From positions 1 to 64,000 of the forward strand of contig CAYVKA010000020.1 in assembly GCA_964451925.1 (NCBI GenBank): a stretch of 64,000 bases of DNA, in the 5' to 3' direction. This DNA is from Nevskia sp964451925 (GTDB taxonomy: Bacteria; Pseudomonadota; Gammaproteobacteria; Nevskiales; Nevskiaceae). Below, piece after piece: positions 43,255 through 54,264 of this stretch (positions are counted from its first letter, which is position 1; each line of letters begins with the position of its first letter). The position numbers were made by a program, and so were the translations under genes. The notes beneath the pieces are model-generated. The model was not told the DNA's origin. It saw only the letters and a program-made list of their open reading frames with translations, and did not search any database.

Positions 43255-44277
43255 ATGCCGACCATCTCGGTAGTGCACAAGACGACGTATCACTACGCCA
43301 AGCCGGTGCGGCTGGGCGACCATCGCCTGATGTGCCGGCCGCGTGACAGCCACGATCTGCGCCTGATCGATACCGGGCTGACCATCGCGCCGCGCGCGCG
43401 GGTGCGCTGGATGCACGACGCCTTTGCCAATTCCATCGCCGTCGCCAGCTTTGGCGAAGAGCCGGCGGCGCAGCTGTTTTTCGAGTCGCGCTTCCAGGCC
43501 GAGCACTACCCGGCGGATCCAGGCCTGTTCGAGCTCGATGCCTACGCCAGCGTCTATCCGTTTCACTACAGCTTCGAGGAAATGCCGGATCTGGTGCGCA
43601 CCGTGGAGCGGCACTATGCCGATCCGCAGCGTCGGGTTGACCAGTGGGCGCGCGGCTTTCTCGGTGAAGGCGGCAGGCGCGACACCATGGATCTGCTGCT
43701 CGACATGAATCAGGCGATCAAGGCGCAGTTCTCCTACGCACGCCGCGAGGAGGTGGGCACACAGACGCCGCTGCAGACGCTGGAACTGGGCTCGGGCAGC
43801 TGCCGCGACTTCGCCCTGTTGATGATGGAAGCGGTGCGCAGCCTGGGTTTCGCCGCGCGTTTTGTCTCCGGCTACCTGTACGAGGAGAAGCTGCTGGCGG
43901 CGGAATCGGGCGTGGTCGGCGGTGGCGCCACCCATGCCTGGATGCAGGTGTTCCTGCCCGGCGCCGGCTGGGTCGAGTTCGATCCGACCAATGCGCTGGC
44001 GGGAGGCCGTAACCTGATCCGCGTCGCCGTGGCGCGCGACGCGCTGCAGGCGGCGCCGCTCAGCGGCAGCTTTACCGGGGCGCCGGCGGATTTCCTCGGC
44101 ATGAAGGTGGAGGTGACGGTGACCGCGGAGGGGGCGCAAACGCTGCTGGGCCAGTCTCAGGCCCAGTCGCCAGTCCCGCTGCTGCCGGATCAGGACATGC
44201 CGGCCGATGAACTGCCAGCACGGAATCAGGACGAATCCGAAAAGTCGTTGCGGCCGCAGTCGGAACGGGCCGCATGA
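43255..44277 (+). CDS. Transglutaminase-like cysteine peptidase family protein
   Basis: 340 residues from the ATG at 43255, which has AGGGAA just upstream; in-frame ATGs at 43225 and 43237 are possible. The N-terminal beta domain (about 1-100, with YAKPVRLGDHRL) matches the bacterial transglutaminase-like N-region. The catalytic triad is Cys183 (GSGSCRDFA), His227 (ATHAWMQV) and Asp243 (EFDPTNA). There is no signal peptide, so it is cytoplasmic. Family members may be peptidases or amidases; the substrate is unknown. Confidence 0.87.
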   Translation: MPTISVVHKTTYHYAKPVRLGDHRLMCRPRDSHDLRLIDTGLTIAPRARVRWMHDAFANSIAVASFGEEPAAQLFFESRFQAEHYPADPGLFELDAYASVYPFHYSFEEMPDLVRTVERHYADPQRRVDQWARGFLGEGGRRDTMDLLLDMNQAIKAQFSYARREEVGTQTPLQTLELGSGSCRDFALLMMEAVRSLGFAARFVSGYLYEEKLLAAESGVVGGGATHAWMQVFLPGAGWVEFDPTNALAGGRNLIRVAVARDALQAAPLSGSFTGAPADFLGMKVEVTVTAEGAQTLLGQSQAQSPVPLLPDQDMPADELPARNQDESEKSLRPQSERAA

Positions 44278-44406
44278 TTGGTGAAAAAGTCTTTTTTTTC
44301 AATAATATGAAAGATATTTCCAACGTTGCGGACCGGTTTGTCGGAGCTGTGATCCTTGCAAAATGGAATAAGCTTATGCCTTTTTTGGAATTAGAGACCT
44401 TGACCA

Positions 44407-44435
44407 TTGTCCGCTTGCGGCGACGAATCTACACT
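44407..44435 (+). promoter_or_regulatory. Sigma-70-type promoter of the APS/PAPS reductase gene
   Basis: TTGTCC (44407-44412), a 17-bp spacer and TACACT (44430-44435). It lies in an unusually AT-rich gap that also contains the 10-bp palindrome ATAAGCTTAT (44368-44377), a possible regulator site. Confidence 0.45.
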
Positions 44436-44465
44436 CGCACCCCGCAAATTTGATGCACCGCATGT

Positions 44466-45203
44466 ATGCGGAAGGCTGAACAGCAAGTGTTCGATGCAGC
44501 TCCCCAGGGTCAGGTTGCCGCGGGCGAAAACGCCGCCGTCATCGACGAGGCACAACTCGCCGCGCTGAACGAGAAATACCTGCCGCTGGATTTCGAGGCG
44601 CGCATCCGCAGGCTGTACCAGGATTTCGCGCCGGAAAAGGTGCTGGTCACCTCGTCCTTCGCCGCCACCTCCGCCTATTTCCTGCACATCGTCTCGCGCA
44701 TACGGCCGCAGCAGCGCATCCATTTCATCGACACCGGCTTCCATTTTCCCGAGACGCTGGAATACCGCCGTTACCTGACCGAGTTGTTCAAGCTCACGGT
44801 GGAGGATGTCCGCGCCGAGGATTGGCAGCACCAGTTCACCGTCGACGACAAGACCTACGAGCGCGATCCGGACTACTGTTGCGCCATCAACAAGGTGCAG
44901 CCGCTGGAAGCGGTGAAGGCCAATTTCCATGTCTGGGTTTCGAGCCTGATGCGCTGGCAGACCGACCATCGCGCCGGACTGCCGGTGTTCGAGCTGCGCC
45001 GCGGCCTGCTCAAGTTCAACCCGATGATCGACGTCAGCCGCGAAGAACGCGACCGCTACATCGCCGAGCATCAGCTGCCGTTCCATCCGATGGTGGCGCG
45101 CGGCTACTCGTCCATCGGGTGCACCCACTGCACGGTGGCGGGCGAGGGGCGCACCGGCCGCTGGATGGGCAAGCCCAAGACCGAGTGCGGCCTGCACCTC
45201 TGA
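44466..45203 (+). CDS. cysH: Phosphoadenylyl/adenylyl-sulfate reductase (CysH family)
   Basis: 245 residues. The catalytic cysteine is Cys241 in the C-terminal KTECGLHL. Four further cysteines, Cys138-Cys139 and Cys219-x2-Cys222 (GCTHC), form the [4Fe-4S] site typical of APS-type reductases rather than the PAPS-specific enzyme. The sequence around the cluster (CCAINKVQPLEAV, SSLMRWQT) is a variant of the usual CCxxRKVxPL. The enzyme reduces activated sulfate to sulfite in assimilation. The start is uncertain: ATG at 44466 has no ribosome site. No sulfate-activation genes are adjacent. Confidence 0.85.
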   Translation: MRKAEQQVFDAAPQGQVAAGENAAVIDEAQLAALNEKYLPLDFEARIRRLYQDFAPEKVLVTSSFAATSAYFLHIVSRIRPQQRIHFIDTGFHFPETLEYRRYLTELFKLTVEDVRAEDWQHQFTVDDKTYERDPDYCCAINKVQPLEAVKANFHVWVSSLMRWQTDHRAGLPVFELRRGLLKFNPMIDVSREERDRYIAEHQLPFHPMVARGYSSIGCTHCTVAGEGRTGRWMGKPKTECGLHL

Positions 45204-45424
45204 AGGCGGTTGTTTCCTTATCGCTGCGCTTCCGGCCGTGCCGGACCCGGCTGCTGATCGGCTCAAGGCCGCTGGCGCCCGGAGCCGGGCTTGCGCCCCG
45301 CTCGTCCACAAACGGTCTCGCGCCCGACGCTTCGATGCTCCCGCGTATGGCGGCAGCGCAGGGCGAAACAGCTTAAAATCCGCGTCCTCGCGCCGTCATT
45401 CCCCCCAACGCCGATCCCCGACCG

Positions 45425-46660
45425 ATGACCAAGACTTCCTTCCCCAAAGAAGACCTGAAGATTCTGCTGCTCGAGGGTGTGAGCCAGACCGCGGTGCGCT
45501 ATTTCCGCGAGGTCGGTTACACCAACATCGAGTATCACGAGAAGTCGCTGCCGGAGGCGCAGCTGGCCAAGGCGGTGGCCGAAGCGCACATCGTCGGCAT
45601 CCGTTCGCGCAGCCACCTGACGGCGGAGATGTTCAACAACTCGCGCCGCCTGTTTGCGGTGGGCTGCTTCTGCATCGGCACCAACCAGGTCGACCTGGAC
45701 GCGGCGCAGCTGCGCGGCGTGCCGGTGTTCAATGCGCCGTATTCCAATACGCGCAGCGTGGCCGAGCTGGTCATCGCCGAGGCCATTCTGCTGATGCGCC
45801 GCATCCCCGAGAAGAACATGGAGTGCCATCGCGGCGGCTGGTCCAAGTCGGCCAGCGGCAGCTTCGAGGTCCGCGGCAAGACGCTCGGCATTGTCGGCTA
45901 CGGCCACATCGGCACCCAGGTTGGCGTGCTGGCGGAAAGCCTGGGCATGCGGGTGATCTACAACGACATCGAGACCAAGCTGGCCCTGGGCAACGCCATG
46001 CCCGCCGCCAGCCTCGACGACCTGTTGCAGCGCTCCGACGTCGTCAGTCTGCACGTGCCGGAGACGCCTGAGACCAAGGACATGTTCGGTGCGGCGCAGA
46101 TCGCGAAGATGAAGAAAGGCGCGGTGCTGATCAATGCTTCGCGCGGCACTGTGGTCGACATCGACGCGCTGGCCGAAGGCCTGCGCAGCAAGCATGTCGG
46201 CGGTGCCGCGGTGGATGTGTTCCCGGTCGAGCCCAAAGCCAACGACGAGCGCTTCGTTTCGCCGCTGGTCGGCATGGACAACGTCATCCTGACGCCGCAC
46301 GTTGGCGGCAGCACGCTCGAGGCGCAGGAGAACATCGGCCTGGAGGTGGCGGCCAAGCTGGTGCGCTACAGCGACAACGGCTCGACCCTGTCGGCGGTGA
46401 ATTTTCCGGAGGTGTCGCTGCCGGGCCACAGCGGCAGCCGCCGCTTGCTGCACATCCACCACAATGTGCCGGGCGTGCTGTCGCGCATCAACGAAGCCTT
46501 CTCCAGGAGCGGCGTCAACGTCGACGCACAGTTCCTGCAAACCAGCGGCAAGGTCGGCTACGTGGTCATCGACATCACCGCTTCCGAGGAGCAGGCGCAG
46601 GGCATCAAGGACGATCTGGCGGCGATCCAGGGCACGGTACGCACCCGCCTGCTCTACTGA
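45425..46660 (+). CDS. serA: D-3-phosphoglycerate dehydrogenase
   Basis: 411 residues, the length of the E. coli-type enzyme. The NAD motif is GYGHIGTQVG (about 159-168). The catalytic Arg, Glu and His are in INASRGTVVD, VDVFPVEP and LTPHVGGST. A C-terminal ACT domain (about 338-411, LHIHHNVPGVLSRINEAF) is the serine-feedback site. It oxidises 3-phosphoglycerate as the first step of serine synthesis. No strong ribosome site is seen before the ATG. Confidence 0.94.
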   Translation: MTKTSFPKEDLKILLLEGVSQTAVRYFREVGYTNIEYHEKSLPEAQLAKAVAEAHIVGIRSRSHLTAEMFNNSRRLFAVGCFCIGTNQVDLDAAQLRGVPVFNAPYSNTRSVAELVIAEAILLMRRIPEKNMECHRGGWSKSASGSFEVRGKTLGIVGYGHIGTQVGVLAESLGMRVIYNDIETKLALGNAMPAASLDDLLQRSDVVSLHVPETPETKDMFGAAQIAKMKKGAVLINASRGTVVDIDALAEGLRSKHVGGAAVDVFPVEPKANDERFVSPLVGMDNVILTPHVGGSTLEAQENIGLEVAAKLVRYSDNGSTLSAVNFPEVSLPGHSGSRRLLHIHHNVPGVLSRINEAFSRSGVNVDAQFLQTSGKVGYVVIDITASEEQAQGIKDDLAAIQGTVRTRLLY

Positions 46661-46770
46661 GGCCGGTATCCGCCGGCGCCGGGCGCGGGCATGGTGGTCC
46701 TTTTTGTCGGGCTTCCAGGCCGGGTGGCATCGAATTCGTTCAGCAGCGTGGTTCACCGAAGAGGCAGTGC

Positions 46771-49071
<2,301 letters not shown>

Positions 49072-49163
49072 AACACCCCGGTCGTCCTGCGTGGCGCTTG
49101 TCGCGCGCCAGGCCGCGGGATGGCCCAGTTTGCTGCGGTTGTCCGGTATGTCTGGCCGTCCGA

Positions 49164-49199
49164 TTGACAATTCTACTGACGAATGTTGAAAATCGTCAG
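49164..49199 (+). promoter_or_regulatory. Promoter and dyad operator of the tetR gene
   Basis: TTGACA (49164-49169), an 18-bp spacer and GAAAAT (49188-49193) form a promoter. Overlapping it is the inverted repeat CTGACGA (49176-49182) / TCGTCAG (49193-49199), a likely TetR operator. The predicted transcript start is at or next to the A of the ATG at 49200. Confidence 0.6.
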
Positions 49200-49802
49200 A
49201 TGCGCAATGCAGCCCGCACCCAGCCCGAGACACGCGACCGCATCCTGCAGGAGGCGGAGCGCGTGTTTCGTGCCTACGGCTATGCCAAGACCACGGTGGC
49301 GGACATCGCCAAGGCCTGCGGCATGTCGCCGGCCAATGTGTACCGCTTCTTCGAGAGCAAGGCCACCATCAACGAGGCGCTCACCGAAGTCATGCTCAAG
49401 CGCCAGGAGGACATGGCGCTGGGCATCGCCGCGGAGACGCGGCCGGCGGCGCAACGGCTGAAACGGCTGATTGTCGAGATGCACCGTTTCACCTGCGAGC
49501 AATACCTCAACGAGTCGCGTGTGCACGAGATCGTGCTCAAGGCGATGGACGAGCAGTGGGGCGTGATCGACGCGCATATCGAGCGCATGCGCCTGCTGTA
49601 TCGCGCGGTGATCGACGACGGCGTGCGCGCCGGCGAGTTTTCCGCGAAGGGCGTCGAAGCGCGCGGCACCTGCGTGTTCAACGCGGTGATGCCGTTCTGT
49701 CATCCGCAGCTGGTGGCGGAGAAGTTCGCGCAGGACAAGGGTCAGCAGGCCGAGTTGATGGCCGATTTCCTGATCGAGGCCCTGCGCGCGCGAAAGATCT
49801 AA
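49200..49802 (+). CDS. TetR-family regulator of the RND pump
   Basis: 200 residues. The N-terminal helix-turn-helix is RDRILQEAERVFRAYGYAKTTVADIAKACGMS-like (about 10-50). The C-terminal ligand domain is all-helical. The ATG at 49200 has no Shine-Dalgarno, and the predicted transcript start coincides with it, so the mRNA may be leaderless. The operator overlaps its own promoter, indicating autorepression. The adaptor-pump operon starts 122 bp downstream on the same strand and is the expected target. Confidence 0.86.
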   Translation: MRNAARTQPETRDRILQEAERVFRAYGYAKTTVADIAKACGMSPANVYRFFESKATINEALTEVMLKRQEDMALGIAAETRPAAQRLKRLIVEMHRFTCEQYLNESRVHEIVLKAMDEQWGVIDAHIERMRLLYRAVIDDGVRAGEFSAKGVEARGTCVFNAVMPFCHPQLVAEKFAQDKGQQAELMADFLIEALRARKI

Positions 49803-49830
49803 GAGCTTTTTTGTTTTGTTTCAGAGCCCC

Positions 49831-49858
49831 GTCATGCCCGTCATGCTTGGCATGACGA
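49831..49858 (+). terminator. Hairpin between tetR and the RND operon
   Basis: CGTCATGCC (49831-49839) pairs with GGCATGACG (49850-49858). A T-rich stretch lies upstream rather than downstream, so termination is uncertain; it may instead be a dispersed palindromic repeat. Confidence 0.4.
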
Positions 49859-49924
49859 AAGAGAAAAATCATCAGTAGTGAGCGGGCGGCCTGTCGTGGA
49901 ATGCCGCGCGCCAAGGAGTCGCAC

Positions 49925-51016
49925 ATGAGGCAACGCTATGCAGTGCTCGCCGCCGCGCTTCCGCTGCTGCTCGGCCTGGCCGGCTGCGGCAAGCCGCCCG
50001 CCAAGGCGGAGGAGATCCGCCCGGTGCGCAGCATCGTGGTGGGCGCCGGCGTCACCGACGCCGGCAACACCTATGCCGGCGAAGTGCGCCCGCGCTACGA
50101 GTCCGACCTGGGCTTTCGCGTCTCCGGCAAGATCCAGTCGCGCGCGGTGAATGTCGGCGACAAGGTCAAGGCCGGTCAGCTCCTGGCGCAGCTCGATGCC
50201 AAGGACCTGGCGCTCAGCGAGGCCAGCCAGCGCGCCCAGGTGGCGGCGCTGGATGCGCAGCTGGCGGTGGCCAAGTCGGACTACGAGCGCAACCAGAAGC
50301 TGTTCGACGAGGGCGTCATCGGCGCCTCGGGCATGGACCATTACCAGGCCACCTATCAGGCGGCATTGGCGCAGCTGGACGCTTCGCGCGCGCAGTTGCG
50401 GGCGATGAGCAACCAGACCGGCTATGCCGAGCTGCGCGCCGACCACGACGGCGTCATCACCGCCGTGCTGGCCGAGCCGGGGCAGGTGGTGGGGGCGGGG
50501 CAGACGGTGCTGCGGCTGGCGCACTCCGGCGAGATCGAGGTAGCGTCCAATGTGCCGGAGGACCAGATCGCGCGGGTCCACGCCGGCATGCCGGTGCAGG
50601 TGTCGCTGTGGGCCGGCGGTGATGCTGCGATTGCCGGCATCATCCGCGAACTGGCCTCCAGCGCCGACCCCGCCACCCGCACCTACGCCCTGCGCGTATC
50701 GGTGCCGCAGCCGCCGCCGCAGATGAAACTGGGCATGACTGCCAGTGTGCGCATCCCCATGAGCGATGCGCCGAAGCTGATTCACGTGCCGCTCGGCGCG
50801 ATGATCGAGCAGCAGGGTGCCAGGGGCGTATGGGTGTTCGACCAGGCGGCGCAGGCGGTGCAGTTCCGCCCGCTGGTCATCGCCGGAGTCGACGGCAACG
50901 AATTCCTGGTGGCGGGAGGGCTCAGGGACGGCGATATCGTCGTCACCGCCGGTGCGCCGCTGTTGCGCGCCGGGCAGAAGGTGAAGCTGATGCCGCGCGA
51001 CGCGGCGGCCAGTTGA
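49925..51016 (+). CDS. RND efflux periplasmic adaptor (membrane fusion lipoprotein)
   Basis: 363 residues from the ATG at 49925 (AAGGAG upstream). A lipobox LLGLAGC anchors it to the inner membrane. The adaptor features follow in order: lipoyl half motif GFRVSGKIQSRAVNVGDKV (about 59-77), a helical hairpin (about 90-150), second lipoyl half ELRADHDGVITAVLAEPGQVV, and beta-barrel and membrane-proximal domains. It links the pump encoded 1 bp downstream to an outer-membrane channel encoded elsewhere. Confidence 0.9.
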   Translation: MRQRYAVLAAALPLLLGLAGCGKPPAKAEEIRPVRSIVVGAGVTDAGNTYAGEVRPRYESDLGFRVSGKIQSRAVNVGDKVKAGQLLAQLDAKDLALSEASQRAQVAALDAQLAVAKSDYERNQKLFDEGVIGASGMDHYQATYQAALAQLDASRAQLRAMSNQTGYAELRADHDGVITAVLAEPGQVVGAGQTVLRLAHSGEIEVASNVPEDQIARVHAGMPVQVSLWAGGDAAIAGIIRELASSADPATRTYALRVSVPQPPPQMKLGMTASVRIPMSDAPKLIHVPLGAMIEQQGARGVWVFDQAAQAVQFRPLVIAGVDGNEFLVAGGLRDGDIVVTAGAPLLRAGQKVKLMPRDAAAS

Positions 51017-51017
51017 G

Positions 51018-54000
51018 ATGAAGCCGGGGCAGGAGGGCGGCTTCAATCTGTCGCGCTGGGCGATCCAGCATGTTTCGTTCACCCGCTTCCTGATCGTCCT
51101 GCTGGTGATCAGCGGCGTGTTCGCCTATGTCAACCTGGGGCAGCGCGAGGACCCCAGCTTCACCTTCCGCCTGATGGTGGTCAGTGCCTATTGGCCGGGG
51201 GCCACCGCGCGCGAGATGGAACAGCAGGTCACCGACAAGCTGGAAGAGAAGCTGGCCGAAACCCCTTGGCTGGACTACACACAGAGCTATTCCAAGCCGG
51301 GCGAGGCGCAGGTGTTCGTGGTGCTGCGCGAGGACACGCCGCCGAAGGAGGTGCCGGGTGCCTGGTACCAGGTGCGCAAGAAGATCGGTGACATCCAGGC
51401 CAACCTGCCCGGCGGCATTGCCGGTCCGTATTTCAACGACGAGTTCGGCGACACCTATATCGCCATGTACGCCTTCCACAGCGAGGGCTTCAGCTACGCC
51501 GAACTGAAGGACTACGTCGACGAGGCGCGCAAGAACATGCAGCGCGTGCCGGGCGTGGAGAAGGTCGATCTGCTCGGCGACCAGGAACCTAAAATCTATG
51601 TCGAATTCTCCTACCGCAAGTTCGCCGAGCAGGGCATCACCTTCCAGCAGCTGGGTGACGCCCTGCAGGGCCAGAACACCATCGCCCCGGCCGGGCAGCT
51701 GAATACGCCGGAGCGGGCGATCTATGTGCGTGTCGGTGGCCACTACAGCTCGATCCAGGAAATCGAGGACACGCGTTTCCGCGTCAACGGCAAGAGCCTG
51801 CGCTTGGGCGATTTCGCCCGCGTCTACCGCGGCTACGACGACCCGCCGGTGATGAAGATCCGGCAGAAGGGCCGCGAGTCCATCGTGCTCGGCGTGGTGA
51901 TGCAGCGCGATGCCGACGTGCTCGAAGTCGGCAAGAGCCTGCAGCAGACGCTGATACGGCTGCACGCCACCTTTCCGGTCGGTATCGAGATGGCGCAGAT
52001 CACCGACCAGCCGGCGGTGGTGCGTGTCGCGGTGGGCGAGTTCCTGCGCTCGTTGAGCGAAGCGGTGATCATCGTTCTGGTGGTCAGCTTCTTCAGCCTG
52101 GGTTTGCGCACCGGCATGGTGGTGGCGCTGACCATCCCGCTGGTGCTGGGCGTGACCTTCGTGGCGATGAAGTACGCCGGCATCGAACTGCAGAAGATTT
52201 CGCTCGGCGCCCTGGTGCTGGCGCTGGGCCTGCTGGTGGACGACGCCATGATCTCGGTGGAGATGATGGCGCGCAAACTGGAGGAGGGCTACGACAAGCT
52301 CAAGGCGGCCTCCTACGCTTATACCTCCACCGCTTTCCCCATGCTCACCGGCACGCTGATCACCGCCGCCGGCTTTCTGCCGGTGGGCCTGGCCAAGTCC
52401 TCCGCCGGCGAGTACACCTTCTCGATTTTCGCCGTGGTCGGCATGGCGCTGCTGATTTCCTGGTTCGCCTCGGTCTATTTCACGCCGTTCATCGGCCACT
52501 GGCTGCTCAAGGCGCACCCGCAGGAGGCGCACGAGCTGTTTCACACACCGTTCTACCGCCGGCTGCGCCGCATCATCGACTGGTGCGTGGAGCATCGCTG
52601 GAAGGTTATCGTGCTGACTGCGGCGGCCTTCGTGCTCAGCGTGTTCAGTTTCCGCTTCATCCCGCAACAGTTCTTTCCCGACTCCACCCGCCTGGAGCTG
52701 ATGGCCGACCTGTGGCTGCCGGAAGGCTCCAGCTATGCCGCCACCGAGGCTGTGGCCCTGCGCATGGAAGCCAAGCTGGCGCAGGACCGGGACGTGGACG
52801 ACTACGTCGCCTACGTCGGCTCGGGCAGCCCGCGCTTCTACCTGCCGCTGGACCAGCAGCTGCGCAACACCAACCTGACCGAGTTCATGGTGGTGAGCCA
52901 CGACATCAAGGCGCGCGAGCGCCTGCGCCTGAAGATCCGGCAGTGGGTCCAGGAGGAGTTCCCGGAAGTGCGCCTGCGCATCGACCGCCTGCCCAATGGT
53001 CCGCCGGTGGGCTGGCCGGTGCAGTTCCGCGTCATGGGGCCGGACCCGGCGCAGGTGCGTGAATTCGCCGAGCAGGCCAAGCAGGTGGTGCGCTCCAATC
53101 CCTACGCCGTCAACGTGCACGACAACTGGCACGAGCGCATTCTGGCGCTGCATGATGAACTGGACCAGGAGAAGCTGCGCGTGCTGGGCATCACCAGCAC
53201 GCAGGTGCGCGGCGCCGGCCAGACCATTCTTTCCGGCACGCAGATCGGCACTTACCGCGAGAACAACCGCAATATCGCCGTGGTGGCGCGCCAGCCGCTG
53301 GACGAGCGCGACAAGCTGGGCGGCCTGCGCGATTCCTACATGCCCACCGCCGGCGGCCAGTCGGTGCCGTTTTCGCAGTTCGGCAAGGCCATGGAGGTGT
53401 TCGAGGATGGCGTCATCTGGCGCCGCAACCGCGAGCCGGCCATCACCATCGAGGCCGAAGCGGTGGACGGCATGCAGGCGCCGGACGTGACCAACCTGAT
53501 CTACGCCGAGCTGGTGCCGCTGCGCGCCACGCTGCCGGTGGGCTACAGCATCGAGATATCCGGCGCGCTGGAGCAGAACAAGATCGCCAACGATTCAATC
53601 AACGCGCAGATGCCGAAGATGGCGGTGCTGATCCTGTTGCTGCTGATGGTCCAGCTGCAGCATTTTGGCCGCACTATGCTGGTGCTGCTCACCGCGCCGC
53701 TGGGCATTATCGGTGCCGCGCTGGCATTGCTGCTGACGCAGGCGCCATTCGGCTTTGTCTCCCTGCTCGGTGTCATCGCCCTGGGTGGCATGGTCATGCG
53801 CAACTCGGTGATCCTGGTCGACCAGATCCGACAGGACGTGGCCGAAGGCCACGACGAATGGACCGCCATCGTCGAATCCGCGGTGCGCCGCTTCCGCCCG
53901 ATCTGGCTGACCGCAGCGGCAGCGGTATTGGCCATGGTGCCGCTGTCGCGCAGCGTGTTCTTCGGCCCCATGGCGATTGCGCTGATGGGCGGGCTGATTG

Positions 54001-54080
54001 CGGCCACGCTGCTCACATTGACCTTCCTGCCGGCCTTGTACGCGGCCTGGTTCCGCGTCCGCCGGGCCGGCGCGGTCTGA
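51018..54080 (+). CDS. RND efflux pump permease (HAE1/AcrB-like)
   Basis: 1020 residues with the AcrB-type layout: one N-terminal helix, two large periplasmic loops (about 40-330 and 560-860) and two helix bundles. The proton-relay helix reads LALGLLVDDAMISVEMM, where the usual Asp-Asn is Asp-Asp. FGPMAIALMGGLIAATLLTL marks the C-terminal bundle. It starts 1 bp after the adaptor stop, so the two are coupled. No outer-membrane factor gene follows. The substrate is unknown; control is probably by the upstream TetR protein. Confidence 0.92.
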   Translation: MKPGQEGGFNLSRWAIQHVSFTRFLIVLLVISGVFAYVNLGQREDPSFTFRLMVVSAYWPGATAREMEQQVTDKLEEKLAETPWLDYTQSYSKPGEAQVFVVLREDTPPKEVPGAWYQVRKKIGDIQANLPGGIAGPYFNDEFGDTYIAMYAFHSEGFSYAELKDYVDEARKNMQRVPGVEKVDLLGDQEPKIYVEFSYRKFAEQGITFQQLGDALQGQNTIAPAGQLNTPERAIYVRVGGHYSSIQEIEDTRFRVNGKSLRLGDFARVYRGYDDPPVMKIRQKGRESIVLGVVMQRDADVLEVGKSLQQTLIRLHATFPVGIEMAQITDQPAVVRVAVGEFLRSLSEAVIIVLVVSFFSLGLRTGMVVALTIPLVLGVTFVAMKYAGIELQKISLGALVLALGLLVDDAMISVEMMARKLEEGYDKLKAASYAYTSTAFPMLTGTLITAAGFLPVGLAKSSAGEYTFSIFAVVGMALLISWFASVYFTPFIGHWLLKAHPQEAHELFHTPFYRRLRRIIDWCVEHRWKVIVLTAAAFVLSVFSFRFIPQQFFPDSTRLELMADLWLPEGSSYAATEAVALRMEAKLAQDRDVDDYVAYVGSGSPRFYLPLDQQLRNTNLTEFMVVSHDIKARERLRLKIRQWVQEEFPEVRLRIDRLPNGPPVGWPVQFRVMGPDPAQVREFAEQAKQVVRSNPYAVNVHDNWHERILALHDELDQEKLRVLGITSTQVRGAGQTILSGTQIGTYRENNRNIAVVARQPLDERDKLGGLRDSYMPTAGGQSVPFSQFGKAMEVFEDGVIWRRNREPAITIEAEAVDGMQAPDVTNLIYAELVPLRATLPVGYSIEISGALEQNKIANDSINAQMPKMAVLILLLLMVQLQHFGRTMLVLLTAPLGIIGAALALLLTQAPFGFVSLLGVIALGGMVMRNSVILVDQIRQDVAEGHDEWTAIVESAVRRFRPIWLTAAAAVLAMVPLSRSVFFGPMAIALMGGLIAATLLTLTFLPALYAAWFRVRRAGAV

Positions 54081-54264
54081 ACAGCAGGCGGCCGGCGATC
54101 AGGGCCGGCGCCGCCGCTGCCGCAGGACCACGCCCGGCCGGATGGCCGCTTCCCGCCACTGTGGCAGAATAGTCCGTACCCAAAGGCCTCGCCGCCGATG
54201 GGTGGGAGCACGCTCGGGGCGTCTCCGCGGCCGCTCAGGCCGGGCAATAACAACGGAGGACGGC

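Noticed and set aside
50943..53153. Long His/Gln-rich frame on the minus strand
   Set aside because: Antisense of the RND permease gene; no start signal and no recognisable domain.
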